Of a stretch of 42,205 nucleotides of DNA, positions 32,703 to 41,448 are shown in pieces. Location: positions 1 through 42,205 of the forward strand of contig NZ_JABSOE010000038.1 in assembly GCF_013618865.1 (NCBI RefSeq), read 5' to 3'. A program made the translations under genes and the position numbers. Positions within the stretch are counted from its first letter, which is position 1. Every line of letters begins with the position of its first letter. A model generated the notes under the pieces. The model made no database searches, was not told where the DNA came from, and saw nothing but the letters and a program-made list of their open reading frames with translations. The stretch is from Phocaeicola faecicola (GTDB taxonomy: Bacteria > Bacteroidota > Bacteroidia > Bacteroidales > Bacteroidaceae).

Positions 32703-34331
32703 ATGAAAAATAATATATTGTTAGGATGTCTGTTGTCTGCAGCGGTCTTGTCTACTTCCTGCAGTGATTTTCTGGATGAAAAACCTCAGGGTATGTTGAT
32801 TCCTGAGAATTATTTCTCCACTCAGGATGAATTGAACATGAGTGTATATGCATTGTATAATAAAGTAAACGCTTCGCAGACTTTTACGAATATGCAATAT
32901 CCTCACTGGCAGGGGGATGATATTACTACCAATCCGGGAAGTAACAAGCAGGCTGCTGCCGAATTGGATAGGTTTGCTCCGACTAATTCCAATAAAGGAG
33001 TGAAGGACTGCTGGAACCGTCATTATGAAATTATCAAGGCTGCCAACATGATCATTAACAATGGTGGAAAAACCCCGACCACGGAAGAGGAAAAGAATGT
33101 GGCAATCGGTCAGGCGCGCTATTGGAGAGCCTATGCTTATTTCACCTTAGTCCGCCTGTTCGGACCTCTGCCAATGAATATGGATAACGTAAATGATGAT
33201 TTTACGCTGGAACTTTCACCAGTAGAAACGGTTTATAAGTATATTCTGGAGGATCTGGAGGCTGCTGAAAGTCTTCCGTCATCTTATTCGGCTGCTCCCC
33301 GTTTCATGAATGGAGTCAATGTGTATGTGACACAGCAGGCAGTCAAGTCGACTCTGGCGGCGGTATACATGGCAATGGCAGGATGGCCTTTGAACAAAGG
33401 GGCAGAATATTATGCAAAAGCTGCTGATAAAGCATTGGAGGTTATCAGCAAAGAGAGTGAATACGGCCTGGAACTGGACAATGATTATAAGAATGTGTAT
33501 GCCATGAGTAACAATTATAATAAAGAAACGGTTCTGGGAATTAACTACTCACCGATTGTAGACTGGTCTCAGGACTCGCAGCTCACTTCTTGTAATGTGT
33601 TTGAGTCTCTTGGTGGCTGGGGAGACGGCTGGGGTGAAATCCGTTTTTGGAAACGTTTCCCGGAAGGCCCTCGTAAAGATGCCACTTATGATCCGAAAAT
33701 CCTGTTGACAGACGGAACACTGGTAAACTGGTGGGACAAAAAGCCGGATGGCACTCCTTATGTCAATGAATATCATCCGATGTTCAGCGTATTTACTGTC
33801 AACTGGGATCCGGTAACCAAAAAGAACATCGATGCTCCTTATGATTATAAATTACCTAAAAGCCAGAATATGTGTAACGGACACCGTCATCGCCTGATCC
33901 GTTATTCTGAAGTCCTTTTGTGGTACGCTGAGGCTGCAGCACGTAGTGGAAAGGGAGACATGGCAATGGCTAAACAATGCTTGAAGCGTGTAAGAGCCCG
34001 CGCAGTCAATTCCGACCAGGTGAATACGGTAGATGGAGTAGCCATCGATAACATGTCCAACGAGCAGCTGGCCAATGCAGCTTATCAGGAACATGGATGG
34101 GAAGTGGCCGGTTACTGGGTAGCACTGGTTACCCGTCGCAGCGACCAGTTCCGCATGAATGAGTTGAAGAATACATTCGCAGAACGTGCAGAGAATGCGC
34201 CTGTGGAAATAGTCTCCGGGGTGACTGCAACCGAAGGAGTCTTGCTTGTCAATAAGACCTGGAACGACGATCTGATGTATTTGCCTTATCCGGATACGGA
34301 TTCACAGAAAAATCCGAATTTGAGACGTTGA
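32703..34331 (+). CDS. SusD-like outer-membrane lipoprotein (RagB/SusD family)
   Basis: 542 residues. The lipobox STSC (Cys20) predicts anchoring on the cell surface, where it forms the lid of the SusC barrel and binds the ligand. The N-terminus SDFLDEKPQGML is the typical SusD start (CxxFLDxxP). TPR-like segments such as IGQARYWRAYAYFTLVRLFG (abbreviated) and the C-terminal LPYPDTDSQKNPNL are family hallmarks. It is co-transcribed with susC and closed by a terminator 77 bp later. Nothing in the sequence shows which sugar or peptide it binds. Confidence 0.95.
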   Translation: MKNNILLGCLLSAAVLSTSCSDFLDEKPQGMLIPENYFSTQDELNMSVYALYNKVNASQTFTNMQYPHWQGDDITTNPGSNKQAAAELDRFAPTNSNKGVKDCWNRHYEIIKAANMIINNGGKTPTTEEEKNVAIGQARYWRAYAYFTLVRLFGPLPMNMDNVNDDFTLELSPVETVYKYILEDLEAAESLPSSYSAAPRFMNGVNVYVTQQAVKSTLAAVYMAMAGWPLNKGAEYYAKAADKALEVISKESEYGLELDNDYKNVYAMSNNYNKETVLGINYSPIVDWSQDSQLTSCNVFESLGGWGDGWGEIRFWKRFPEGPRKDATYDPKILLTDGTLVNWWDKKPDGTPYVNEYHPMFSVFTVNWDPVTKKNIDAPYDYKLPKSQNMCNGHRHRLIRYSEVLLWYAEAAARSGKGDMAMAKQCLKRVRARAVNSDQVNTVDGVAIDNMSNEQLANAAYQEHGWEVAGYWVALVTRRSDQFRMNELKNTFAERAENAPVEIVSGVTATEGVLLVNKTWNDDLMYLPYPDTDSQKNPNLRR

Positions 34332-34407
34332 TATAATCCGGTAATGTCCACCGGTCATCTCTTGAAAAGGACACTCATAGAAAATAGAAATTAGTGCTCA
34401 TCTTATC

Positions 34408-34452
34408 AAAAGAGCTGCATCTACATTTATGTATGATGCGGCTCTTTTTTTT
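34408..34452 (+). terminator. Rho-independent terminator of the susC-susD operon
   Basis: A 13-bp stem (34409-34421 AAGAGCTGCATC region with 34435-34447 GATGCGGCTCTT, one G-T pair) is followed by eight T. Confidence 0.9.
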
Positions 34453-34643
34453 GTCTGTCGGGGTAGCCGTAGGTGTAACGGTTGATTCCCTCTGACTTTC
34501 AACAACCGGCAGCACATGAAAAATACGCTGTACAGTCATGTCAGAAAACAAACTTCAGTTTTGTTTTCTTGGTATGAAGAAAATCGCTATATTGGAAAAG
34601 AAAATAAAATGGAATAATTTCTGAAATGAATTTACTAAAAAGT

Positions 34644-34651
34644 TATCTTTG
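34644..34651 (+). promoter_or_regulatory. Probable promoter -7 element of the patatin-like gene
   Basis: TATCTTTG matches TAnnTTTG and lies 22 bp before the ATG. The -33 region (TTCTG near 34620) is weak. Confidence 0.5.
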
Positions 34652-34673
34652 CATGTCTAAATTCTTGTAGCCT

Positions 34674-35528
34674 ATGGATTGGGATATTAAAAACACTGGT
34701 TTGGTCCTTGAAGGAGGAGGTATGCGTGGCGTATTTACCTGTGGCGTATTGGATTACTTTATGGAACAGGGGATCGAATTCCCTTATGCAATTGGCGTTT
34801 CTGCCGGAGCTTGTAACGGACTTTCTTATCTGTCTCATCAGAAAGGCAGAGCCAAATACAGTAACATCGATCTGTTGGATAAATACCATTATATCGGACT
34901 GAAATACCTTTGGTATCAGCACAGTATTCTGGATCAGCGTCTGCTGTATGAACTTTTCCCGGAAGAGATACTTCCGTATGACTATGAGGCTTATTTCCGG
35001 AATCCTACCCGTTTCGAGATGGTGACCACCAACTGTGTGACGGGACGTGCCTGCTACCTGGAGGAGAAAAAAGACAAGTTCCGGTTGCTGGCCATTGCCA
35101 AGGCTTCCAGCAGTCTGCCTTATGTCTGTCCCATCACTTACGTGGACGGTAAACCGATGCTGGACGGTGGAATCATCGATTCCATTCCTGTCTTGAGGGC
35201 CATGGAACAGGGATATGAACATAATGTGGTGGTGCTGACCCGTAACAGGGAATACCGGAAATCGGAAAAGGACATCAAGGTGCCCCGTTTCATCTATACC
35301 CGCTATCCTCGTCTGAGAGTGGTATTGAGTAATCGCTGCAAGGTATATAACCAGCAGCTGGAAATGGTGGAGCGTTTGGAAGATGAGGGCAAGATCATTG
35401 CAATCAGACCCGAGAAGCCGGTTCAGGTAGACCGCATAGAACGGGATACGAAGAAGCTGACAGCCCTGTATGAGGAAGGATATGCCTGTGCGGAGAAGGT
35501 CATGACTTCCGCTTTTGGTAGCAAATGA
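34674..35528 (+). CDS. Patatin-like phospholipase/acyl hydrolase
   Basis: 284 residues, no signal peptide, so cytosolic or membrane-associated. The Ser-Asp catalytic dyad is visible: oxyanion loop GGGMRG (14-19), nucleophile Ser43 in GVSAGA, and Asp near 164 in LDGGIIDS. This is the bacterial RssA/YjjU-like branch of patatins. It hydrolyses acyl esters, but the physiological substrate is not known. It is monocistronic: it has its own -7 motif, and a bidirectional terminator lies between it and the convergent rny. Length is normal for the family. Confidence 0.92.
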   Translation: MDWDIKNTGLVLEGGGMRGVFTCGVLDYFMEQGIEFPYAIGVSAGACNGLSYLSHQKGRAKYSNIDLLDKYHYIGLKYLWYQHSILDQRLLYELFPEEILPYDYEAYFRNPTRFEMVTTNCVTGRACYLEEKKDKFRLLAIAKASSSLPYVCPITYVDGKPMLDGGIIDSIPVLRAMEQGYEHNVVVLTRNREYRKSEKDIKVPRFIYTRYPRLRVVLSNRCKVYNQQLEMVERLEDEGKIIAIRPEKPVQVDRIERDTKKLTALYEEGYACAEKVMTSAFGSK

Positions 35529-35617
35529 TAAATTGCGGATAGACAGAGTGACGCTTGTGGAAAGCGGTCATAATTGATGTGGAAGTTTTTTATATCGATT
35601 GTTGATATATCCTGATG

Positions 35618-35648
35618 AAAAAGGCCGTTCCTGCTGGAACGGCCTTTT
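35618..35648. terminator. Bidirectional terminator between the patatin gene and rny
   Basis: A 13-bp perfect stem (AAAAGGCCGTTCC 35619-35631 with GGAACGGCCTTTT 35636-35648) with loop TGCT. A-rich and T-rich flanks on the two sides let it stop transcription from both directions. Confidence 0.9.
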
Positions 35649-35666
35649 CGTTTATAGTATCATAAC

Positions 35667-37202
35667 TTATTTTGCAAAGCTTACTGCGCGGGTTTCGCGG
35701 ATTACCGTAATCTTCACCTGTCCCGGATAAGTCATCTCATCCTGAATCTTCTTGGCGATTTCGGTAGACAGGCTTTCTGTCTGCTTGTCGTCAATCTTGT
35801 CGGCACCTACGATGACACGCAACTCACGGCCTGCCTGGATGGCATACGTCTTGGTGACTCCCGGATAAGACATAGCCAACTGTTCCAGGTCATTCAGACG
35901 CTTGATGTAGGCTTCTACAATTTCGCGGCGAGCTCCCGGACGGGCTCCTGAGATTGCGTCACAAACCTGTACGATAGGAGCCAGCAAGCTGGTCATTTCC
36001 ACTTCGTCGTGGTGAGCACCGATAGCGTTGCAGATGTCAGCTTTTTCCTTATACTTCTCAGCCAGCTTCATACCCAGCAGTGCGTGCGGCAATTCCGGTT
36101 CTTCATCGGGCACCTTACCGATATCATGCAACAGACCGGCACGTTTTGCCTTTTTGGGGTTCAGACCCAGCTCAGAGGCCATCACGGCACACAGATTGGC
36201 TGTTTCACGCGCATGCTGCAGCAAGTTCTGACCATATGAAGAACGGTATTTCATCTTACCGATGATACGGATCAGTTCCGGATGCAGACCATGGATACCC
36301 AGGTCGATGGTAGTACGTTTACCGGTTTCGATGATTTCGTCTTCTACCTGCTTGCGTACCTTGGCTACCACCTCTTCGATGCGGGCCGGATGGATACGTC
36401 CGTCGGTTACCAGCTGGTGCAATGCCAGACGGGCGATTTCGCGGCGTACCGGGTCGAATGCAGAGAGTACGATAGCTTCAGGAGTATCATCTACTACGAT
36501 TTCCACTCCTGTTGCAGCTTCCAGGGCACGGATGTTACGGCCTTCGCGTCCGATGATACGGCCCTTGATTTCGTCCGATTCAATGTGGAATACCGTAACC
36601 GAGTTCTCAATGGCTGTTTCAGTAGCCACACGCTGTATAGACTGAATGACGATTCGTTTCGCTTCACGGTTGGCAGTCAGTTTCGCATCGTCCATGATGT
36701 CATTGATGTACGACTGCGCCTGAGTCTTGGCCTCTTCCTTCAGGGATTCCACCAGACGTTCCTTAGCCTCTTCAGCCGAAAGGCCTGACAAAGCCTCCAG
36801 CTTCTCGCGTTCCTGCGACTGCAACTGATCCAGTTCTTCCTTCTTCTTCTCGATGATTACCAGCTGGGCATCCAGGTTTTCCTTGATAGCCTCATTCTCG
36901 TTGCGTTTGCGCTGCAGTTCCTCGTTTTTCTGGCTCAGCACCATTTCACGCTGCTTCAGCTTGTTCTCCGCCTGCTGGATTTTCTGGTTGCGTATGGCCA
37001 CTTCCTTTTCCAGGTCCGCCTTTTTGTTGAGGAATTTTTCCTTTACTTCCAACAACTTGTTTTTCTTCATTACCTCGGCTTCTGCTTCCGCCTCTTTGAT
37101 GATCTTGTCATATTTCGATTTCAAGCCATACTTGAAAAAGTAATATGAGAGTGCCCCTCCTAACAGAAAGGCCACAACCGTTAATATTACTGTTGTCAAC
37201 AT
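35667..37202 (-). CDS. rny: Ribonuclease Y
   Basis: 511 residues. RNase Y is a membrane-anchored endoribonuclease that starts mRNA decay. It has one N-terminal membrane helix (residues 2-23), a long coiled coil (about 30-190, rich in Glu/Lys), a KH domain ([22 protein letters not shown], abbreviated, with the GREGRN loop) and an HD domain with HARETANL and LLHDIGKV (His-Asp metal ligands) and GAHHDE. The C-terminus ends RAVSFAK. It lies downstream of zapA after a 120-bp gap holding a terminator. The order coiled-coil gene, zapA, rny is common in Bacteroidetes. Confidence 0.96.
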   Translation of the reverse strand: MLTTVILTVVAFLLGGALSYYFFKYGLKSKYDKIIKEAEAEAEVMKKNKLLEVKEKFLNKKADLEKEVAIRNQKIQQAENKLKQREMVLSQKNEELQRKRNENEAIKENLDAQLVIIEKKKEELDQLQSQEREKLEALSGLSAEEAKERLVESLKEEAKTQAQSYINDIMDDAKLTANREAKRIVIQSIQRVATETAIENSVTVFHIESDEIKGRIIGREGRNIRALEAATGVEIVVDDTPEAIVLSAFDPVRREIARLALHQLVTDGRIHPARIEEVVAKVRKQVEDEIIETGKRTTIDLGIHGLHPELIRIIGKMKYRSSYGQNLLQHARETANLCAVMASELGLNPKKAKRAGLLHDIGKVPDEEPELPHALLGMKLAEKYKEKADICNAIGAHHDEVEMTSLLAPIVQVCDAISGARPGARREIVEAYIKRLNDLEQLAMSYPGVTKTYAIQAGRELRVIVGADKIDDKQTESLSTEIAKKIQDEMTYPGQVKITVIRETRAVSFAK

Positions 37203-37230
37203 TATAATTTAATTTTTAATATAAATAAAA

Positions 37231-37274
37231 AACGCACAATGGAAATCAAGCAATCGCCTGATGCCAATTGTGCG
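37231..37274 (-). terminator. Terminator between zapA and rny
   Basis: Read leftward, GCGCACAATTGG pairs with CCATTGTGCG (arms 37274-37263 and 37242-37233, one offset base), and TTTTTTATT follows. It separates the zapA unit from rny. Confidence 0.75.
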
Positions 37275-37322
37275 CAAAACCACTTTCTTATATATCTAAA
37301 AAATTGACAGGTCTGACTGAAG

Positions 37323-37625
37323 CTAGTCCATTTCCTCTTTCTGTCCGATGCAGGCTTCTACATCCTCCAGCAGCCTTTTGATCCTTTCCTGATAGGGGAG
37401 CGTATCGTTCCGGTCCTTCAGAAGCTGATTTTCATAAGCCAGGTCCAGTGCAACCATCGCCCAATACTGTTCGTTGGAGAAATTGGGGAATGCACCTCGG
37501 TATTTGTTCAGTTTATTGTCAATCTGTTTGGCAGCATTCCGGTAAAACAGCTCCTCGTCGCGTTTGATGTGGAGCGGATACCGTTTGTTGTCAATCAGCA
37601 GATGTATTCTTAAGCTGTCGTCCAT
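37323..37625 (-). CDS. zapA: Cell division protein ZapA
   Basis: 100 residues starting MDDSLRIHLLID. ZapA binds and bundles FtsZ at the division ring. The N-terminal beta-strand region (RIHLLIDNKRYPLHIKRDEE, abbreviated) and the helical C-terminus for tetramerisation (AMVALDLAYENQLL, coiled coil) are typical. An upstream in-frame ATG at 37658 would add 11 residues but overlaps the preceding gene by 8 bp; the start at 37625 aligns with ZapA proteins better. It is co-transcribed with the upstream coiled-coil gene. Confidence 0.88.
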   Translation of the reverse strand: MDDSLRIHLLIDNKRYPLHIKRDEELFYRNAAKQIDNKLNKYRGAFPNFSNEQYWAMVALDLAYENQLLKDRNDTLPYQERIKRLLEDVEACIGQKEEMD

Positions 37626-37650
37626 TATGATTCGTTTACTTAAATTAAAT

Positions 37651-37944
37651 TCATTCATTCAGCAAAGCGATACATTTGTCGACTTCACGCACTAGCTTCG
37701 CCAACCGTTGTTTCGTATCTCTGAGTTCGTTGTCATTGACACTGATTATGCGAGCCGCTTTCAAATTCGTATATTTGATTTCCAGTTCTTTATAACTGTT
37801 CTTGCAGCCTTCCAACTGGTCCTCTTTTTCAGAAAGAAGTTGCCGGAGAGAGGCATTTTCCTGCTTCAGCTTTTCGTACAAATACATGAAGTGTCTCAAT
37901 TTACCTTCAAAGGTGTCGAGTAACTTTTTGTCTTCTTCCGTCAT
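37651..37944 (-). CDS. Coiled-coil protein upstream of zapA
   Basis: 97 residues, cytosolic, nearly all coiled coil (YEKLKQENASLRQLLSEKE, KYTNLKAAR, LRDTKQRLAKLVREVDKC). It resembles ZapB in size, composition and gene neighbourhood, but the sequence alone does not prove that it works in division. It ends 25 bp before zapA. A TATATTTG -7 motif lies 20 bp upstream of its start, so this gene opens the operon. Confidence 0.8.
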   Translation of the reverse strand: MTEEDKKLLDTFEGKLRHFMYLYEKLKQENASLRQLLSEKEDQLEGCKNSYKELEIKYTNLKAARIISVNDNELRDTKQRLAKLVREVDKCIALLNE

Positions 37945-37963
37945 TTTATACTAAAATTCTATA

Positions 37964-37971
37964 CAAATATA
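37964..37971 (-). promoter_or_regulatory. Probable promoter -7 element of the coiled-coil/zapA operon
   Basis: The minus strand reads TATATTTG, matching TAnnTTTG, 20 bp before the first ATG. The -33 region has TTTC at about 20 bp distance, one mismatch from TTTG. Confidence 0.6.
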
Positions 37972-38210
37972 ATGGATTAGAAATAAACATGAAAATTTTC
38001 GGGTAATATTTTTTTAATAGGTTTGTAAACGTTTTCTGTTTAAGAAAGTACCTCAAAAAGCGCGGGGTGTTAAAATTGTTTGGATTTTAAGTATTTCTTC
38101 CCCTGTAATGTGATAAACTGTTAAATCAGCAGCGGGTCTCATTAAACCTTTTTCTTTGTATGGCATCAAATCGTAATCGAATGATTTTAGCTTGAAAGAT
38201 ACAGTAAACA

Positions 38211-41069
38211 ATGAAAAAATGGGTTATGGGGATGCTGCTGGTTTGGGCAGCTACGGATGCTTTCTCGGGGAATGCGGACAATAAGAACAGGATTACCGGA
38301 AGTGTGATAGATGGGGCGGACAAGTCCTCAATCATGCAGGCTACGGTGCAGATACTTTCCTTGCCCGACAGTGCGATGGTGGCAGGAAACGTGTCTGACA
38401 TGAACGGTAACTTCCAGCTTTCCGTACGTCCGGGAAAATATTTGCTGAAGGTTTCATACGTCGGATATACTCCGTATTTTAAGGAACTGGTGGTAAAGCC
38501 GGCTCCCAGTCGGGTGAATGTCGGTCAGGTAATTCTGGAATCGGATGCCATCATGCTGGAAGGAGCGGTGGTGGTGGCTCAGGCTCCTGAGGTGACGGCT
38601 GTGGCAGATACGCTGGTCTACAGCAGTTCGGCATATCGTCTGCCTGAAGGTTCGGCACTGGAGGAATTGGTGAAGAAACTTCCGGGAGCGGAGATTGACG
38701 ATGATGGAAAGGTAACCATCAATGGAAAATCGATTTCAAAGATTATGATTGACGGTAAGGAGTTCTTTGCCGACGATCCAAACGTGGCATTGAAAAACCT
38801 GCCGGTAAATATCATTGATAAGGTAAGGGCGTACGACAAGCAGTCGGACATGGCACGTATGACGGGTGTGGACGACGGAGAAGAAGAAACGGTGCTCGAC
38901 CTGAGTGTGAAGCCAGGCATGAACAAAGGCTGGTTCGGTAATGCTGATGTGGCCGGTGGCTCGAAGAACCGCTATAGCGGCAAGTTACTTGCCAATTATT
39001 TCCGTGACGGCAGTCAGCTCACCATCATCGGGTCGGCCAACAACGTCAACGACAACAGCTTCCCGGGAGGTGGCGGCGGATTCCGCCGGAAAGACAACGG
39101 ACTGACAGCCATTAAGATGGGCGGTCTGAACTTTGCGACAGAAAGCGAGAAATTTAAGTCGGAAGGTAGTGTGAACTTTAACTATAAGGATGCCGACCAG
39201 GTGAGCAAGCAGTCTTCTGAAACGTTTGTCTCTTCAGAAAGCAGTTCGTTCAAGAACCTGATGAAACGGGCCAATGACGAGAATACCAACCTGGTAGCCG
39301 ATTTCCGTCTGGAGTGGAAACCCGACACGATGACTACCTTTATTTTCCGTCCGCGCGTCAGTTACGGCCTGACGGATAACCTGAGTGACGAGAAGTCGTA
39401 CACTTTCAGTCAGGACCCTGGATATGCAACCGACGAACTGCTTTGGGCAGAGGATATTACCTCGCTGGTTCCGGAAGAAAACGTACTGAACCGTGTGCTG
39501 AAAAATTCGCTGTCGCATAAAAAGACAGTGAAAGGAGGGGGTTCGATGATTGCCAACCGCCGTCTGGGAACCGCCGGACGGAACATCACTTTCCGGGGTA
39601 AGTTCAATTATACCAATCAGGATACGGAACAGTCTTCTATCTCAGAGACGGAATATTTCCAGAAAACCCCGGAGGAACGCTGGAAAATCCTGAACCGTTA
39701 CATCACGACTCCGACGACTACGCGCGACTACAGTGCCAGCCTGACTTACAGTGAGCCGATTTTCAGAGGAGGGTTCCTGCAGTTCAGCTATAACTTCCAG
39801 TATAAGCACTCTTCAACCGAAAATTCGACTTATGACATGCCCGAAGGATGGCTCATCAGTGACGGATGGGGAGACGGCAGTCAGGGAGTTTATAATAAGG
39901 ATTTGAGCAAGACGGCGGTATACAAGTATTATAACCATCAGGTGGACGTGACTTTCCGCTGGATCCGTGAGAAAATGCGACTGAATGCGGGTGTGTCTCT
40001 GCAGCCGCAGCGTTCGAACCTGACTTATCGGAAAGGCGATTATGATATCGATACGGTAAGAAACGTGTTTAATTTTACGCCGACCCTGGACTTCCGTTAC
40101 AATTTCTCGAAAACCAGTCAGTTGCGTCTTACTTACCGGGGAAGAAGTTCTCAGCCGGACATGCTGGACCTGTTGCCTATTACGGATGATACGGACTTGC
40201 TGAATATCAAGAAGGGTAACCCGGGACTGAAGCCTTCGTTCACCAACGAACTGCGCATGATGTTCAACCGCTTCAATGCGGAGACGCAGCGGGGAGTGTT
40301 CTCGCATTTCCAGTATCAGAATGAACTGAACAGTGTGAGCAGCCGCAGAACGTACGATGAAAATACCGGTGGATATACGACGATGCCGGAAAACATCAAC
40401 GGCAACTGGAATTTGTTCGGTATGGTGGGAACGAATACGGCGTTGCGCAACAAGAAGTATACCATCAATACGTTTACCCGCTGCCGTTATCAGAATATGG
40501 TGGGATACATCAGCAGCGGACAGGCCGATGCTGAAGAGAACGTGACGAAGAGTCTTTCGCTGGGAGAGCGTCTCAGAGGAACTTACCGTAATGACTGGTG
40601 GGAGTTGTCCTTGAACGGTTCGCTCGACTATTCGCACTCCAGAAATAATTTCCAGGAGCAGAATAACCTGGATACTTACCAGTTCTCGTACGGAGCCAGT
40701 ACCAATGTCCGCTTGCCATGGAACATGAATATTTCGACCGACCTGTCTCAGAACTCGCGGCGTGGATATGTGGAAAGTGCCATGAATACCGATGAACTGA
40801 TATGGAATGCGCAGATTTCACAGGATTTCCTGAAGGGTAATGCGGCAACGGTCAGCGTGCAGTTCTATGATATCCTGCGGCAGCAGAGCAATATCAGCCG
40901 TACCATCAGTTCGGCAATGCGTCAGGACACAGAGTATAATGCCATTTACAGTTACTGTATGGTGCATTTCATCTATCGCCTGAATGTCTTTGGCGGAAAA
41001 GGAAAGGGACCTGGACCTGGACGGGGAATGGGACACGGCCCGATGATGCCGCCTCGTCATCATTTCTAA
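38211..41069 (+). CDS. Outer-membrane beta-barrel family protein (TonB-dependent receptor-like)
   Basis: 952 residues. A signal peptide (1-19) precedes a carboxypeptidase-regulatory-like domain (ITGSVIDGADKSSIMQATV start, about 25-110, with DMNGNFQLSV). A plug-like region follows (LEELVKKLPGAEIDDDGKV, TINGKSISKIMIDGKEFF), then a large barrel of the OMP_b-brl type. This family is TonB-receptor-like but has no SusD partner. The C-terminus carries an unusual Gly/Pro/Arg/His-rich tail (GKGKGPGPGRGMGHG onward) after the last barrel strand, ending in Phe. The ligand is unknown. The gene is monocistronic, with a strong terminator 31 bp after the stop. Confidence 0.92.
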   Translation: MKKWVMGMLLVWAATDAFSGNADNKNRITGSVIDGADKSSIMQATVQILSLPDSAMVAGNVSDMNGNFQLSVRPGKYLLKVSYVGYTPYFKELVVKPAPSRVNVGQVILESDAIMLEGAVVVAQAPEVTAVADTLVYSSSAYRLPEGSALEELVKKLPGAEIDDDGKVTINGKSISKIMIDGKEFFADDPNVALKNLPVNIIDKVRAYDKQSDMARMTGVDDGEEETVLDLSVKPGMNKGWFGNADVAGGSKNRYSGKLLANYFRDGSQLTIIGSANNVNDNSFPGGGGGFRRKDNGLTAIKMGGLNFATESEKFKSEGSVNFNYKDADQVSKQSSETFVSSESSSFKNLMKRANDENTNLVADFRLEWKPDTMTTFIFRPRVSYGLTDNLSDEKSYTFSQDPGYATDELLWAEDITSLVPEENVLNRVLKNSLSHKKTVKGGGSMIANRRLGTAGRNITFRGKFNYTNQDTEQSSISETEYFQKTPEERWKILNRYITTPTTTRDYSASLTYSEPIFRGGFLQFSYNFQYKHSSTENSTYDMPEGWLISDGWGDGSQGVYNKDLSKTAVYKYYNHQVDVTFRWIREKMRLNAGVSLQPQRSNLTYRKGDYDIDTVRNVFNFTPTLDFRYNFSKTSQLRLTYRGRSSQPDMLDLLPITDDTDLLNIKKGNPGLKPSFTNELRMMFNRFNAETQRGVFSHFQYQNELNSVSSRRTYDENTGGYTTMPENINGNWNLFGMVGTNTALRNKKYTINTFTRCRYQNMVGYISSGQADAEENVTKSLSLGERLRGTYRNDWWELSLNGSLDYSHSRNNFQEQNNLDTYQFSYGASTNVRLPWNMNISTDLSQNSRRGYVESAMNTDELIWNAQISQDFLKGNAATVSVQFYDILRQQSNISRTISSAMRQDTEYNAIYSYCMVHFIYRLNVFGGKGKGPGPGRGMGHGPMMPPRHHF

Positions 41070-41099
41070 GTCTTCCTGGAACTGTTGGAAGAAAATAGA

Positions 41100-41145
41100 A
41101 TACGCTGTATGCTTGTGGTTTTGGGAGCATACAGCGTATTTTTTT
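41100..41145 (+). terminator. Rho-independent terminator after the outer-membrane barrel gene
   Basis: A 14-bp perfect stem (ATACGCTGTATGCT 41100-41113 with its complement at 41126-41139) is followed by TTTTTTT. Confidence 0.93.
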
Positions 41146-41211
41146 GTCCGGCGAGCAGAGGATTGGGCCGGTCTGCCTTTAGGTGGTTGAACTTTCCAGC
41201 GCAGGTCGTCC

Positions 41212-41276
41212 GACCCTCATGGCGGGGTTGTTTGACCCTGATACGGAGGTCATACAACCTCCGTATCAGGGTCAAA
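41212..41276. repeat. Three-arm palindromic repeat with a perfect 20-bp inverted repeat
   Basis: The arms 41231-41250 (TTTGACCCTGATACGGAGGT) and 41257-41276 are perfect 20-bp complements with a 6-nt loop. A third, related arm at 41212-41231 (starts GACCCTCATGG) matches the complement of the last arm at 15 of 20 positions. There is no T-tract, so it is not a classic terminator; a REP/REPIN-like repeat is more likely. Confidence 0.8.
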
Positions 41277-41369
41277 GAAAATTAGAGCCCAGGACGGGAA
41301 ATTCTTCTATGAATGAGGCGGAATGTTTGTAAGCATTCGGCAAACTACAGGTATTAAACCTTTATATAC

Positions 41370-41425
41370 AACAATAGCGACTGTCACTATGAACCTAATA
41401 GTATATCAGTCGCTATTGTTTTGTT
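41370..41425. terminator. Hairpin inside the IS66 end
   Basis: 14-bp arms (AACAATAGCGACTG 41370-41383 with its complement 41407-41420), plus an inner ACTAT/ATAGT stem. TTTTG follows on the plus strand. It probably blocks transcription crossing the IS end. Confidence 0.7.
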
Positions 41426-41448
41426 AACCCCATATGTTACAGTTTGTA

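Larger units (their letters stand above)
34332..34673. other. 342-bp intergenic region after susD
   Basis: It contains the susD terminator (34408-34452), an AT-rich hairpin (AGAAAACAAA 34543-34552 with TTTGTTTTCT 34560-34569) and a -7 motif (34644-34651) for the patatin gene. I see no coding frame. Confidence 0.6.
41070..41328. other. Intergenic region with terminator and palindromic repeat
   Basis: Between the barrel gene and the IS66 end. It contains the terminator 41100-41145 and the three-arm repeat 41212-41276. No coding frame is supported. Confidence 0.6.

Noticed and set aside
37203..37322. Possible 6S RNA (ssrS), which lies beside zapA in some bacteria
   Set aside because: Only 120 bp are available and the fold is fully explained by one terminator hairpin; no 6S-like central bubble is seen.
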